DNA of 64,000 nt from Marinobacter sp. CHS3-4 (lineage in GTDB: Bacteria; Pseudomonadota; Gammaproteobacteria; Pseudomonadales; Oleiphilaceae), in NCBI RefSeq assembly GCF_030053415.1, contig NZ_JASGBJ010000003.1:289037-353036 (forward strand). Reading direction: 5' to 3'. Shown in pieces: positions 1 through 9,900 of this stretch (within the stretch, counting starts at the first letter, position 1; each line of letters begins with the position of its first letter). The notes below the pieces were generated by a model. The model made no database searches. It saw nothing but the letters and a program-made list of their open reading frames with translations, and was not told where the DNA came from. The position numbers were made by a program, and so were the translations under genes.

Positions 1-2
1 AC

Positions 3-173
3 ATTCTGGCTGTTCGACCGTTCGTGGCGCCTGTGCCCTACCGCACGGTGGCGCTGGCCTGGCGAGTCACCTTTCCGCGACCCAAGGCAATTGACGTGCT
101 GTCTCTGGCAGCCAGCCAATGTCGGGTGATGGATAAGGCGAAGTTGGAAAAACCAGCCGCTACTGCGTCCTGA
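3..173 (+). CDS. oxyR: OxyR C-terminal end (partial, cut by window edge)
   Basis: Only the last 56 codons are present, read in frame 3 to a TGA at 171-173. The stretch FVAPVPYRTVALAWR resembles the C-terminal end of OxyR, the LysR-type hydrogen peroxide sensor and activator, where E. coli has a similar 'RTVAL' segment. The gene directly downstream on the same strand is recG, the order seen in Pseudomonas. The sensing cysteines and DNA-binding domain lie outside the window, so the call rests on this short tail and on synteny. Another LysR regulator is possible. Confidence 0.7.
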   Translation: MLAVRPFVAPVPYRTVALAWRVTFPRPKAIDVLSLAASQCRVMDKAKLEKPAATAS

Positions 174-180
174 GCAGTTC

Positions 181-2256
181 ATGACCTCACTGGGCGACAT
201 TGACGTCACCGTTCTAAAAGGGGTGGGCAAGGCTCTTGCCCAGACCCTGGCGAAGCTGGGAATCCATTCTCTGCAGGATCTGCTGTTCCACCTTCCACAC
301 CGATACGAGGACCGAACCCGCCTGATCCCGATGGGGCAGCTGCGTATTGGCGACGTGGGCGTGGTGGAAGGTGAGGTGATGAAGGCGGATCTGGTGATGG
401 GGCGCCGGCGTAGCCTGCAGGTGACTTTAAAGGACAGCAGCGGCTTTCTGGTCATGCGTTTCTTCCACTTCAACGCCGCCCAGAAAAACCAGCTGTCGGA
501 AGGCACACGTGTGCGGTGTTTTGGTGAAGTTCGTCCGGGCCGGGCAGGTTTTGAATTCTATCACCCGGAATATCAGGTCAACCCGCCACCGATGCCCTCA
601 GCGGCCGAGGCCACCCTGACGCCGGTCTATCCCCTTACCGAAGGCATTCAGCAGCCGCGGGTCCGCTCGCTGTGCCAGCAGGCGCTGACTTATCTCAAGC
701 GTTATCCCATCCATGACTGGTTGCCGCCGGAATTGATGGAGCAATATCAGTTGCCCGGTATTACACAGGCTGTGGAATTGGTGCACTCACCGCCTGCCAG
801 TGCGCCGGTCCATCTGTTGATGGAGGGAAGACATCCGGCTCAGCAACGCCTGGTGATGGAAGAGCTGCTTGCGCATCAGCTTAGCCTGTTGCAGGTCAGA
901 CAACAGATTCAGGCTCGTGATGCGCTACCGCTGTTACCCAATGGCGATTTGCCGGCACGGTTTCTTGAAGAGTTGCCATTCAGACTGACTGGCGCCCAGA
1001 AGCAGGTAATGAGCGAAATTCGTCAGGATCTGAGCCAGACTGTACCCATGCTGCGCCTGGTTCAGGGTGATGTGGGCTCTGGCAAAACCGTTGTGGCAGC
1101 GTTGGCAGCTCTGCAGGCCATTGGCGCCGGGGCCCAGGTCGCCCTGATGGCGCCAACGGAAATCCTGGCGGAACAACATTATCAAAATTTCAGGGGCTGG
1201 CTGGAGCCTCTCGGTATTCAGCTGGCATGGTTATCCGGCAAGGTAAAGGGAACCGCCCGAAAAGGTGTTCTTCAGGCGGTGAGCACCGGAGAAGCCGGCG
1301 TGGTCATTGGTACCCATGCTCTATTCCAGGATGACGTTGTGTTCAACCGCCTGGCTCTGGTGATCGTCGACGAGCAACACCGGTTTGGGGTGCATCAACG
1401 CCTGGCGCTGAGAGAGAAGGGGGTTGGCGGAACCCTGGCGCCTCACCAGTTGATCATGACCGCCACGCCCATTCCCAGGACGTTGGCCATGAGCGCCTAT
1501 GCGGATCTGGATACCTCGGTGATCGACGAATTGCCACCGGGTCGCAAACCCATAGAAACCATCGCCATCCCGGACAGTCGCCGGGAGGATGTGACTGATC
1601 GGGTGCGCAACGCTTGCCGGGAAGGGCGCCAGGCTTACTGGGTGTGTACGCTGATTGAAGAATCCGAGGCCCTTCAGTGTCAGGCGGCGGAAGCCACGGC
1701 AGAAGAATTGGCCAAACGCTTGCCAGACCTGAAGGTGGGGTTGGTCCATGGGCGTCTCAAAGCGTCGGAAAAAGCCCAGGTGATGGAACAGTTCAAGGAA
1801 GGTGAGCTGGATCTGTTGGTAGCGACTACCGTGATTGAGGTCGGGGTTGATGTGCCCAATGCGTCACTGATCATTATTGAAAATCCGGAGAGGCTGGGGC
1901 TCGCTCAATTGCACCAGCTCAGAGGCCGGGTCGGTCGGGGCGAGGAAGCCAGTTTCTGCGTGCTGATGTACCACCCGCCGCTGTCCCAGAACGGCAAAGC
2001 ACGGCTTCAAGCCCTGAGAGACAGTCAGGATGGCTTTGTGATTGCTGAAAAAGATCTTGAAATCCGGGGGCCAGGCGAGGTTCTGGGCACGCGTCAGACT
2101 GGTATGATGCAATTCCGGCTGGCGGACTTTGAGCGCGATAAAGGGTGGATCGAACCGGTAAGGGATATGGCCCCCGAGTTGTTGAGTCAGCCTGAGCGCG
2201 TGAATGGACTGATAAGACGTTGGCTGGGCGAGCGAGTTCGCTACGGCGACGTTTAG
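181..2256 (+). CDS. recG: ATP-dependent DNA helicase RecG
   Basis: RecG is a monomeric superfamily 2 helicase that remodels stalled replication forks and branch-migrates Holliday junctions. The 691-residue length is normal. An N-terminal wedge/OB region covers roughly residues 1-230, followed by the two helicase lobes. Walker A GDVGSGKT lies near residue 296, and the Walker B/motif II DEQH with the RecG-typical DEQHRFG near 397. The arginine-rich QLRGRVGRG motif VI lies near 580. The ATG at 181 is 7 bases after the oxyR stop, so the two genes are probably cotranscribed. Confidence 0.97.
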   Translation: MTSLGDIDVTVLKGVGKALAQTLAKLGIHSLQDLLFHLPHRYEDRTRLIPMGQLRIGDVGVVEGEVMKADLVMGRRRSLQVTLKDSSGFLVMRFFHFNAAQKNQLSEGTRVRCFGEVRPGRAGFEFYHPEYQVNPPPMPSAAEATLTPVYPLTEGIQQPRVRSLCQQALTYLKRYPIHDWLPPELMEQYQLPGITQAVELVHSPPASAPVHLLMEGRHPAQQRLVMEELLAHQLSLLQVRQQIQARDALPLLPNGDLPARFLEELPFRLTGAQKQVMSEIRQDLSQTVPMLRLVQGDVGSGKTVVAALAALQAIGAGAQVALMAPTEILAEQHYQNFRGWLEPLGIQLAWLSGKVKGTARKGVLQAVSTGEAGVVIGTHALFQDDVVFNRLALVIVDEQHRFGVHQRLALREKGVGGTLAPHQLIMTATPIPRTLAMSAYADLDTSVIDELPPGRKPIETIAIPDSRREDVTDRVRNACREGRQAYWVCTLIEESEALQCQAAEATAEELAKRLPDLKVGLVHGRLKASEKAQVMEQFKEGELDLLVATTVIEVGVDVPNASLIIIENPERLGLAQLHQLRGRVGRGEEASFCVLMYHPPLSQNGKARLQALRDSQDGFVIAEKDLEIRGPGEVLGTRQTGMMQFRLADFERDKGWIEPVRDMAPELLSQPERVNGLIRRWLGERVRYGDV

Positions 2257-2278
2257 CGCTGAGTCTGACGTTCTGCCC

Positions 2279-2284
2279 TATAAT
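2279..2284 (+). promoter_or_regulatory. TATAAT -10 element upstream of the HDOD gene
   Basis: A perfect TATAAT lies between recG and the HDOD gene, with the likely start of transcription near 2291. No good -35 is visible at 16-18 bp, so this is only a candidate. The predicted leader is very rich in A and C and contains AACAATAA at 2292-2299, which fits the AANAANAA pattern bound by Hfq/Crc in pseudomonads. Confidence 0.35.
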
Positions 2285-2339
2285 GAAAATAAACAATAAC
2301 GAATAAAACGACAGAATAAACGGAACAAGGGAGAGATCT

Positions 2340-3707
2340 ATGGAACTACCTGTCGCAGTCAGGCAGGCGCTGGGTGATTCCGTCTCCGGAGTGTCGCTCC
2401 GGGATGTTAGCCAGGCCGTGGAAGAACAGCTGTTGCGTATGGTACTTCTCAGGGACGATCAGGGGAGTTTGCAGGCGATTTGCCGCCACACGGATCTTCT
2501 GGATATCAACGCCCTGAACAAGAAGCTTGGTCGGGATCTTCGAATGATGACCCGCAGGGACCAGGCCCAGGCACGCCAGCGTGCTGGCCTGACGGAAATG
2601 CCACCATTGCCCTCCCTCACAGGCTGGCCTACGGTCGTTGACGATCGGGTGGATGCTCTGTCTTCTGTGACTTTGTCGCTGGGTGCAGACAACCCCTGCA
2701 TCGTGATGCCTTGCGAAGACTTCCAGTCTCTTATCGAGAGCGCCGACCGCCACTCGTTCTCGGTGGCGTCTGGCAGCATTCAGGTCAACCTGGACCACCC
2801 TGAGGAAGATAAGGCCCAGCTTCACTCTGCCATTCGAAAGTTTACCAGCCTGCGAATTCAACAACGGCTGGAGGATACCCTGGAGTTGCCACCACTGCCG
2901 GAAACAGCTCAGCGAATCATTCACCTGCGGGTCAATCCCAACGCGGTGATGGGCGACCTCGTAGACGTCGTGGAGAGTGACCCAAGTTTGGCAGCACAGG
3001 TAGTCAGTTGGGCATCGTCGTCTTTTTACGCAGCAGCCGGGCAGGTTCGGTCGGTGCATGATGCGGTGTCCCGTGTTCTTGGTTTTGATCTGGTAATGAA
3101 CCTGGCCATGGGCCTGTCACTTGGCCGGGCGCTTAAAACGCCACAGGATCACCCGGAAGGCTATGTGGACTACTGGCAGCAGGCGATCTGGCAAGCGCAG
3201 TCCTGTGGAATTCTGTCCAGCATGATGCCGAGGGGTGAACGCCCCATATTCGGTTTGTCGTATCTGGCGGGGTTGCTTCACAACTTTGGCTATCTGGTTC
3301 TGGCACAGGTGTTCCCGCCTCATTTCAAGCTGGTGTGTCGTACTTTGGAGGTCAACCCGCACATGGATTCGTCGGTCATCGAGCATTACCTTCTGGGGGT
3401 CAGCCGTGAGCAGATTGCGGCTCAGCTGATGCAGAACTGGGGCATGCCGGATGAAGTGAACCTGTCCATCAGGTATCAGAAAAATCCTGGATACGACGGG
3501 CCCTATGCCGTCTATGCAAAGCTGCTCTGGCTGGGGCGTCAGTTGCTGATCGAGCGCGGAGTCGCACTGGGTGCGGGCCAGGAAGTGCCTTCTGAGCTAT
3601 ACGAGTCGTTGGGGCTGGATCGAGCAAAGGTGGAAGATCAGTTTGATCAGCTCGTAGAGAATAAAGACGTGGTGATGGCCATGGCGGGTATGATGAGCCC
3701 GTCATAA
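2340..3707 (+). CDS. YbaK-like plus HDOD domain protein
   Basis: The 455-residue protein appears to have two parts. The N-terminal ~165 residues resemble the YbaK/prolyl-tRNA deacylase-associated fold. From about residue 180 (LPPLPETAQRI) to 390 it is an HDOD domain, a non-catalytic relative of HD phosphohydrolases often found in signalling proteins. The HDOD signature includes DPSLAAQVVSWASS and an AGLLHNFGYLVLA segment. The start has a good ribosome site (AAGGGAGAG). A similar protein sits beside recG in Pseudomonas. The substrate and exact role are unknown, and whether the YbaK-like part has deacylase activity cannot be told from sequence alone. Confidence 0.8.
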   Translation: MELPVAVRQALGDSVSGVSLRDVSQAVEEQLLRMVLLRDDQGSLQAICRHTDLLDINALNKKLGRDLRMMTRRDQAQARQRAGLTEMPPLPSLTGWPTVVDDRVDALSSVTLSLGADNPCIVMPCEDFQSLIESADRHSFSVASGSIQVNLDHPEEDKAQLHSAIRKFTSLRIQQRLEDTLELPPLPETAQRIIHLRVNPNAVMGDLVDVVESDPSLAAQVVSWASSSFYAAAGQVRSVHDAVSRVLGFDLVMNLAMGLSLGRALKTPQDHPEGYVDYWQQAIWQAQSCGILSSMMPRGERPIFGLSYLAGLLHNFGYLVLAQVFPPHFKLVCRTLEVNPHMDSSVIEHYLLGVSREQIAAQLMQNWGMPDEVNLSIRYQKNPGYDGPYAVYAKLLWLGRQLLIERGVALGAGQEVPSELYESLGLDRAKVEDQFDQLVENKDVVMAMAGMMSPS

Positions 3708-3730
3708 AAAAAGCCGGCCCTGAGGCCGGC
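3706..3730 (-). terminator. Hairpin with A-tract, terminator-like on the minus strand
   Basis: GCCGGCC (3713-3719) pairs with GGCCGGC (3724-3730) around a 4-base loop. A seven-A run lies on the left side, so a U-tract would follow only when read leftward. It sits just past the HDOD stop, but the next leftward gene has its own terminator at 3950-3984. Its working direction is unclear: for the HDOD transcript it would be a hairpin without a U-tail. Confidence 0.5.
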
Positions 3731-3949
3731 AAGCTCACCCGCTTGTTGCAGATTCAATCCAATGCTAGGAGAAAACAATACGAGTCGTTTGGCGAAAAGT
3801 GACAACGACTTCATTTAATTTAGCCAATGGTGCGGAAAAGGAAAGAAAATAGCCGTGGCATTTTTCGGCTGGATCCTGGTAACAATGTGTCGGCAGCCAG
3901 AAAGGTTTGATTTAAAAGATTTAAAACAGCCGTTTTATCGGTAGGTAGT

Positions 3950-3984
3950 TACAAAAAAAAACAAAACCGCTGCTTATTCAGCGG
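3950..3984 (-). terminator. Rho-independent terminator of the molybdopterin oxidoreductase/DUF2489 operon
   Basis: On the minus strand CCGCTG-AATAAG-CAGCGG (3967-3984) is followed by a long T-rich run with one G interruption. It lies 16 bases past the DUF2489 stop codon. Confidence 0.85.
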
Positions 3985-3999
3985 GCAAGGCCAGGGAAA

Positions 4000-4455
4000 T
4001 TAGAACGGATGCTGGCGCAGTGCGACAGCGGCCTCGCGAATCCGATCGGCGTGCTCTTCCTCAACAGCCAGACGTTCCTGGTCCATCTTTTCGACAAACC
4101 GTGTATTGGTGTCCTGCCGGGCCTGGTGAGTTGGCATGTGCTGGATCAGATCATGAACTTCCTGGAACACCCGGAACGGCGACTGATCCAGCAACTCGGG
4201 TTTTACGTGGTCGAGTAACCCTTTGATTCGCAGGCAGGCTTCGGAGTATTCCATCTGGTCTGCCTCAACGGCCATGGCCAACACCTGCAGGCTATCCACC
4301 ATATTCTGGTGACGGTCTCGCTGAAAGGCCTCCGTTTTTTGCTGACGCTTGCGCCCTTCTCTGAGGGTGCGCATCTGCCTGGCGATGAAGGTAATCAGCA
4401 AAGCGATGGCGATCATCCCGCTCGAAATCAATGTCCACTGCAGCCACTGGGGCAT
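4000..4455 (-). CDS. DUF2489 family membrane-anchored protein
   Basis: The 151-residue reading frame starts at ATG 4455, with GGAG six bases upstream. The longer open frame to 4656 overlaps the upstream gene and is not credible. The protein has one N-terminal membrane segment (about residues 4-24) followed by a soluble, highly charged helical region. That pattern and the sequence suit the DUF2489 family of unknown function. It begins 19 bases after the molybdopterin oxidoreductase stop, so the two form an operon. A role in assembly or anchoring of that enzyme is only an inference from context. Confidence 0.75.
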   Translation of the reverse strand: MPQWLQWTLISSGMIAIALLITFIARQMRTLREGRKRQQKTEAFQRDRHQNMVDSLQVLAMAVEADQMEYSEACLRIKGLLDHVKPELLDQSPFRVFQEVHDLIQHMPTHQARQDTNTRFVEKMDQERLAVEEEHADRIREAAVALRQHPF

Positions 4456-4474
4456 AGTTATCTCCGAAAGTCGA

Positions 4475-6769
4475 TCAGGCCCGCTTGCGTTGCCGGTCGG
4501 CGCGCCAGACTTTGATGTTGACGGTCTGACCATTGAGTACGGAAGTGCCCACCAACGGATCAACCTGATCGTCGCTGATGACGTCATTAATACTGGCCCC
4601 GGCGTGGGCTGAGGCAACGGATTGGGCAATACCTTCACGGTCATGGCCCCATCCATGAGGTACCGAGACCACGCCAGGCATGATGTCCTCTGTAATCTCG
4701 ACCGGCAGCACGATTTTGCCCGTATCGGTGCTGATCTCAGCGGAATCGCCGGCCTGCAGGCCAGACCTGGCCGCGTCTTTTGGGCTGATCATCACGGTAC
4801 AGCGATCTTTTCCCTTCACCAGCCGTTGGCTGTTGTGCATCCAGGAATTATTGCTGCGGACGTGGCGGCGACCTATCAGCAACAGGTCGTCGCTGACCGC
4901 CTGGTTAAGAAACTCATGCAGCCTGTCCAGATCGGCCAGATAGCGCCTTGGCGCCAGATTAACCTTGTGGTCCGGCGTGAACAGGCGTTCGGGCATGCAG
5001 GGGCGCAGCGGCCCAAGATCGACCCCATTGGGTAGTTGGGTCAGCGACCGTATCGACAGCCCCTTAGGTAAATCCTGCCAGTGGCGGTTCAGTGGGCTAA
5101 GTCTGGCAAGCCCACGCACCGGATGACGTTCGGGAAGAATATCCAGAACCAGATCAATGGCAGGCTGAACCAGCCCACGAGCAGGCCCGATATCGGTTCC
5201 GTAAGGGCCGGATCGTAGCATCAGATCAAGGATCGGATCCGGGCCGATCTGTTTGAAAGCCCGCCAGCCTGCTTCGGAGCGCAAGCTCAGTCGGCCACCC
5301 GCCCGGTGCTTTTCCAGGCGGTGAGCCAGTTCCAATAGTATTTGCCAGTCGTGACGGCTATCTTCGCCAGCTTCGAATAGGGCAGGGCTGTATTTCGCAG
5401 TATTTCGTACCGCAAACATGCTGAAAATCAGGTCGTAGTGGCTGCGCTCCAGGCCGGCGGTAGGCGGCAGGATCACATCCGCGTGACGGGTGGTTTCGTT
5501 GAGGAAATAGTCCACCGATACCATGAAATCCAGAGAGCTGAAGGCTTCATCCAGCCGACCGCCATTGGGGCTGGAAAGCACCGGGTTACCGGCCACGGTC
5601 ACGAAGGCGCGAATCTGGCCTTCGCCCGGCGTCAGTATCTCATCCGCCATGGTGCTGGAGGGGAACTCACCACCAAATTCAGGGAGCTTTTTGACCCTGC
5701 TGTATCGACGCCCGAAATGCCCTTTCTGACCAGCAAGCGCGCCAAGGGCCACCATGTCGATCGCCGGCTGGGTAAACATAACGCCGCCGGTACTATCGAG
5801 TTTCCCGGTCAGGATGTTCAAAACATAGGCCAGCCAGGTGGCGATGCCGCCGAACGCCTGGGTACTGGTGCCCATGCGAGTGTAGAGCGCGGCTTTACGC
5901 GTGTTGGCCAGCTGGCGAGCCAGATCCCGAATGGTGTCTGCTGACAACCCGGTATGGCCACTGACCGCTTCCGGCCTGAAGCCCAGGCTTGCCAGGCGGA
6001 TCAGATCGACGTCTCTGGTCCATTTTTCCGCATGACCCAGATCGACCAGTTGTTCTTCGAAAAGCGTGTGAACCATGGCCATCATCAGCAACGCATCGGT
6101 GCCGGGACGTACAAAATGGAAGTCGTCGGCCAGCTTTGCCGTTTCTGTGCGCCTTGGATCGATGACAATCATCCGGCCACCGCGTGACTTCAGTTTTTTG
6201 ATGCGGCCACGGAAATCCGGCACGGTCATCAGGCTGCCATTGGATGCCATGGGGTTCGCTCCAATGCAGATGAAAAGCTCCGTGCGATCAATATCGGGGA
6301 TTGGGAACAGCACCTGATGCCCAAACATTTCCAGGCAGGCCAGCATGTGGGGCAATTGATCGTTTGAGGTGGCCGAGAACCGGTTCTTGGTGCCCAGCGC
6401 CTGCAAAAAGGGCAGGCCAGTCATCAGGGCGCCGTGGTTATGGACATTGGGATTGCCGAAGTAGGCGCCGATACTGTTGCGGCCATGCTCTTTGCGAACC
6501 CGGTGCAGGCGATCTGCCACCAGATCAAACGCTTCGTCCCACTCCATTTCTTCCCAGCCGTCCGCGGTGCGTCGAACCGGCTTGCGCAACCGATCCGGGT
6601 CTTCGTGCAGATCCTGCAGCGCGACGGCTTTGGGGCAGATGTAACCCTGGCTCAGGGGATCGTCCGGATCACCTTTTATAGACTGAACCTGTCCGTCCTG
6701 CACCTCAATTGCAACGCCGCACATGGCTTCGCACAGATGGCAGGTGCGGTAGTGTGTGCCGTTGTCCAT
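4475..6769 (-). CDS. Molybdopterin-dependent oxidoreductase with a [4Fe-4S] cluster
   Basis: The 764-residue protein belongs to the DMSO reductase superfamily (BisC/FdhF-like). A ferredoxin-type motif CHLCEAMC (C10, C13, C17) with C45 in YICPK forms the N-terminal [4Fe-4S] site. Cofactor-binding features follow, such as GANPMASN near 180 and VIDPRRTETA near 205, and a C-terminal molydopterin-dinucleotide-binding domain spans about 620-760. In the region where formate dehydrogenases and NapA carry the metal-ligating Sec or Cys, I read RFSATSNDQ (130-138) with no Cys. There is no twin-arginine signal, so the enzyme is probably cytoplasmic. The substrate is unknown. Confidence 0.85.
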   Translation of the reverse strand: MDNGTHYRTCHLCEAMCGVAIEVQDGQVQSIKGDPDDPLSQGYICPKAVALQDLHEDPDRLRKPVRRTADGWEEMEWDEAFDLVADRLHRVRKEHGRNSIGAYFGNPNVHNHGALMTGLPFLQALGTKNRFSATSNDQLPHMLACLEMFGHQVLFPIPDIDRTELFICIGANPMASNGSLMTVPDFRGRIKKLKSRGGRMIVIDPRRTETAKLADDFHFVRPGTDALLMMAMVHTLFEEQLVDLGHAEKWTRDVDLIRLASLGFRPEAVSGHTGLSADTIRDLARQLANTRKAALYTRMGTSTQAFGGIATWLAYVLNILTGKLDSTGGVMFTQPAIDMVALGALAGQKGHFGRRYSRVKKLPEFGGEFPSSTMADEILTPGEGQIRAFVTVAGNPVLSSPNGGRLDEAFSSLDFMVSVDYFLNETTRHADVILPPTAGLERSHYDLIFSMFAVRNTAKYSPALFEAGEDSRHDWQILLELAHRLEKHRAGGRLSLRSEAGWRAFKQIGPDPILDLMLRSGPYGTDIGPARGLVQPAIDLVLDILPERHPVRGLARLSPLNRHWQDLPKGLSIRSLTQLPNGVDLGPLRPCMPERLFTPDHKVNLAPRRYLADLDRLHEFLNQAVSDDLLLIGRRHVRSNNSWMHNSQRLVKGKDRCTVMISPKDAARSGLQAGDSAEISTDTGKIVLPVEITEDIMPGVVSVPHGWGHDREGIAQSVASAHAGASINDVISDDQVDPLVGTSVLNGQTVNIKVWRADRQRKRA

Positions 6770-6861
6770 GGATCTGTCTCCCGGGCTACTGTGGTCAAAG
6801 AAAGGTCAGGTTAGCAGGAATCCCGGAGCTTGGGAAAAGCGCGGGCGCTTCTTGCAGGCAT

Positions 6862-6889
6862 AAAAAAGGCCAGCCCGGTGGACTGGCCT
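6862..6889 (-). terminator. Rho-independent terminator after the Ig-like lipoprotein gene
   Basis: Read leftward, AGGCCAG (from 6889) pairs with CTGGCCT (to 6867) and is followed by six T's. It closes the FadL-like/Ig-like lipoprotein operon. Confidence 0.85.
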
Positions 6890-6910
6890 GTCAAGCCTGA
6901 AAAAAAGACG

Positions 6911-9900
6911 TTACTGCTGGGCCGGCAGATCCTTGACCGGGTTGGATATGAAGTTGAGATAGGTGCCATTCACGGGAATTTCCAGCGGCAGCCTCAGTGT
7001 GACGACACCGGCGTTCTGGAAACCGCCCGTGTTAGCCGTGACAAGTAGCTCGTCGCTGGCTCCGACCCGGTTGGAATTGCGCTGTTCAATTTGCATCCGG
7101 CCATCGTCGAAGAAGGTAATATCGCCCTTCAGATCTAGCGTGAATGGTCGACCATAGAGGTCGTGGGTGCCACCCAGCGGGATGGCCATATCCGGCGCGT
7201 CAATCAGCAAATCTGCTTTGGTGATAAACACAGGCTGGCCGTTTTCACCTTCAGCGATAACGCCGGGCACCAGCGAGTTGCGAGCGCAGTTGCTGCCTGT
7301 GCAGGCGGGATCATCCTTGGCGTAACGCATCCGCAGCACCTGGGTATTGGTCACCGTTTCTTCCTGCAAAGGGATAAAGCCAAGCACGTAGATTTTGGTG
7401 AACACACTGATAGAAGTGGTGCTGAGCATGGTGGGGTAGAGATCCACCAGAATGCCTTCGATTTCATCACCATCCACGTTGGGATCCGGGTCATAGATGC
7501 CAGGACCTTTGACTTCGGTATTCAGCGCATAGCTCTGGTAGATGAACTTGGCGCGAGGGCAAGTCACGCCTTCGCCAGCAACACAGCCAACCTGGGCAGG
7601 TGCTGTTGGCGACACCAGGCCACTAGCAGAGGCCTGTTTTCCAGTGACTGCCAGCTTGGTCGAGTTGGCGGAGGATGCCCAGCCTTCGGCATCACTGCCT
7701 CCATGCTCGAAGGGCTCCAGGCAGTTCTCAACGTTCTCGAACGTGCGATTGCCACTGTCGTTGGTGCCGGCATTGCAGTCCACCAGGAAGTTGGAATTGG
7801 TGTCCCGGATGGGCAGGTTCCGCAGGGGCGTGAATACCGTATCCACGGCCTCGGTGCCGGTGAAGTAGATGGTAAGCGGATCGGCGCCCGGATCTGAATC
7901 GTTCAGGCCTTCCAGCAGGTCTGTCTTCAGTGCCAGGCCATCGGTGTCACAGATGGCGCTGTAGGTACCAGCGCTACAGGCACCAGCTGCCTCGGAAGAT
8001 GCCAGGGTATAGCGATAGTGATCGCCTGGCTGCCAGGCCTCGTCCGGGAAGAAACGCAGCCTTTGGGGGCCAAGCTCAAGACGTCCAGAGACCGGTTCGC
8101 TTGAGGTGATCGCGCCACTGCCAACGCCGTTCTGCGTCACCTTCTCGACGATGAAGGTGGTGCCCTCAATCACCGAATCCGGGTCGATACTCTTCGAAAA
8201 CACCACCGTGATGGGGCGATCTGCCGGCATGGTAGAAACCGGCATGGTGTCTACCGTGGCGTCACGACCGCCGGTGTAGGCGTCGCCGCGAACATCGTAG
8301 CACTGCCCCAGAACCCCGTTTTCAAGGTCCAGCACCGAGTGGTTGGTCTCACAGGGGTAGCCGGGGTAGGTTGTCAGTGCCAGCGGAGGCCGTTTGACAA
8401 TGGAACTGCCGTCGATAGGGTCTAGCGCAAACTCCAGGGGTGCCAGAGCGGTCGGGTTGCCGGCCAGGTCTGTCACACCGTTCACCAGCACCTGATAGTC
8501 TACGCCGTGCTTCAGGCCGCCTTCCGGGTTCAGGGTGATGGTGGTGCCATCCAGTTTCATATCCAGATTGCTGACCGTCGTGCCGTTTTCGGTCAGCGTG
8601 ATGTTGCCGTCAAGAGAATCCGGCGCCAGCGGCTCGTCGAAGAACAGAATCACCGGGTCGCCAGGGCGCTGCATGGACTGGCGGGTGGCTGGGATAGCAT
8701 CCACCGGGCCGGGCATCCAGCTAAGCAGTGAAGGTGCTGTGGCGTCCATCTCACGCTCGTTTTCGGCATCCAGTGCGGAATCGACGTCTGTCGCCGCCTC
8801 CAGATGGAAAGCGATGGTGGAATCGGTGTATTCCTGGCCCAGCAGGCCCGGCTCCACGGTGCCAATGGCATCGATGGTTAATACGCCGTTCTCAACAATC
8901 GCGATACCGCGCAGTTCGACGCCCATCAGGGTTTGCGACAGAGCCGCATTCGGTTGAGCGTTGTCAGTGTTCATGGAAACGTCCATGAACAGCGTAATAT
9001 GGCGAGGCGCGCTCAGATCATCGGTGTATGGGTTGGGGCTCATGTAGCCCGAGGCATCGGACATCATTGTCACTTTGATGTCGCCCGTGGTTTGCAGATT
9101 ACCGGTGGCGGCATCCAGCACAGGCACCTCGCCGCCAACCAGCACGTCCAGGCTGGTGCTGCGCAGGACGCTTCCCTTTGGAATCCGCAGGGGCAGCGCT
9201 TCGTCAGCCTTGAACGCAGGTGCGAACGCCAGCTCCGCAAACAGATCGCCGGTTTGCTGGGACGGACCCGCATTGCCCTGGAGAACTGAATTGAGCGTGA
9301 CACCATTGATCACCTGACCATTCAGGATGGACTTCATCGACTCGGACTCACTGGCGCCGGAAGCCAGCCCGGAATCGATCGCGGTTTGCTTCAGTGTCAC
9401 CGTCGGGCCAGTGTCACGCGGGGTGAAGGTCCAGTCAGAACTGAATCGACTGCCGGACGGGTCTGTCAGGCTGGGCAAATTCTGGATCTGCAAGGTGTAT
9501 TCGGCGCCACTGTTCAGAATGTCATCCTTGCTGCCGCACATGGTTGGTTCTGCGGTAACGCAGGGGTCCAGGGCGATGCGGTTACCCTTTACCAGCACCG
9601 TTGCAGGTACCGGTTGATCGTCCTGGTCAAGCAACTGCACGGAGCCACCGAGGGATTCCCAGTCGGGATGAATCGGCTGGGTCATGGTCACACGGAAGGT
9701 GGAGAAGTTCATCGCTTTAAAATCGCCGCTGGCAGACGGCACCTGCGAGGCGATTTCAAAGGTTTCTGAAGTGTTTGTCAGCGATGCAATACCAGAGAGT
9801 GAACCGCGCGTCTGAAACTGAACGCCCGGGTCGCCGGACGCATTGGGAACGTCGACGTTACGACCTCCTTCTGCGTTCAATGGCTCGTTGAAGGTGACAT

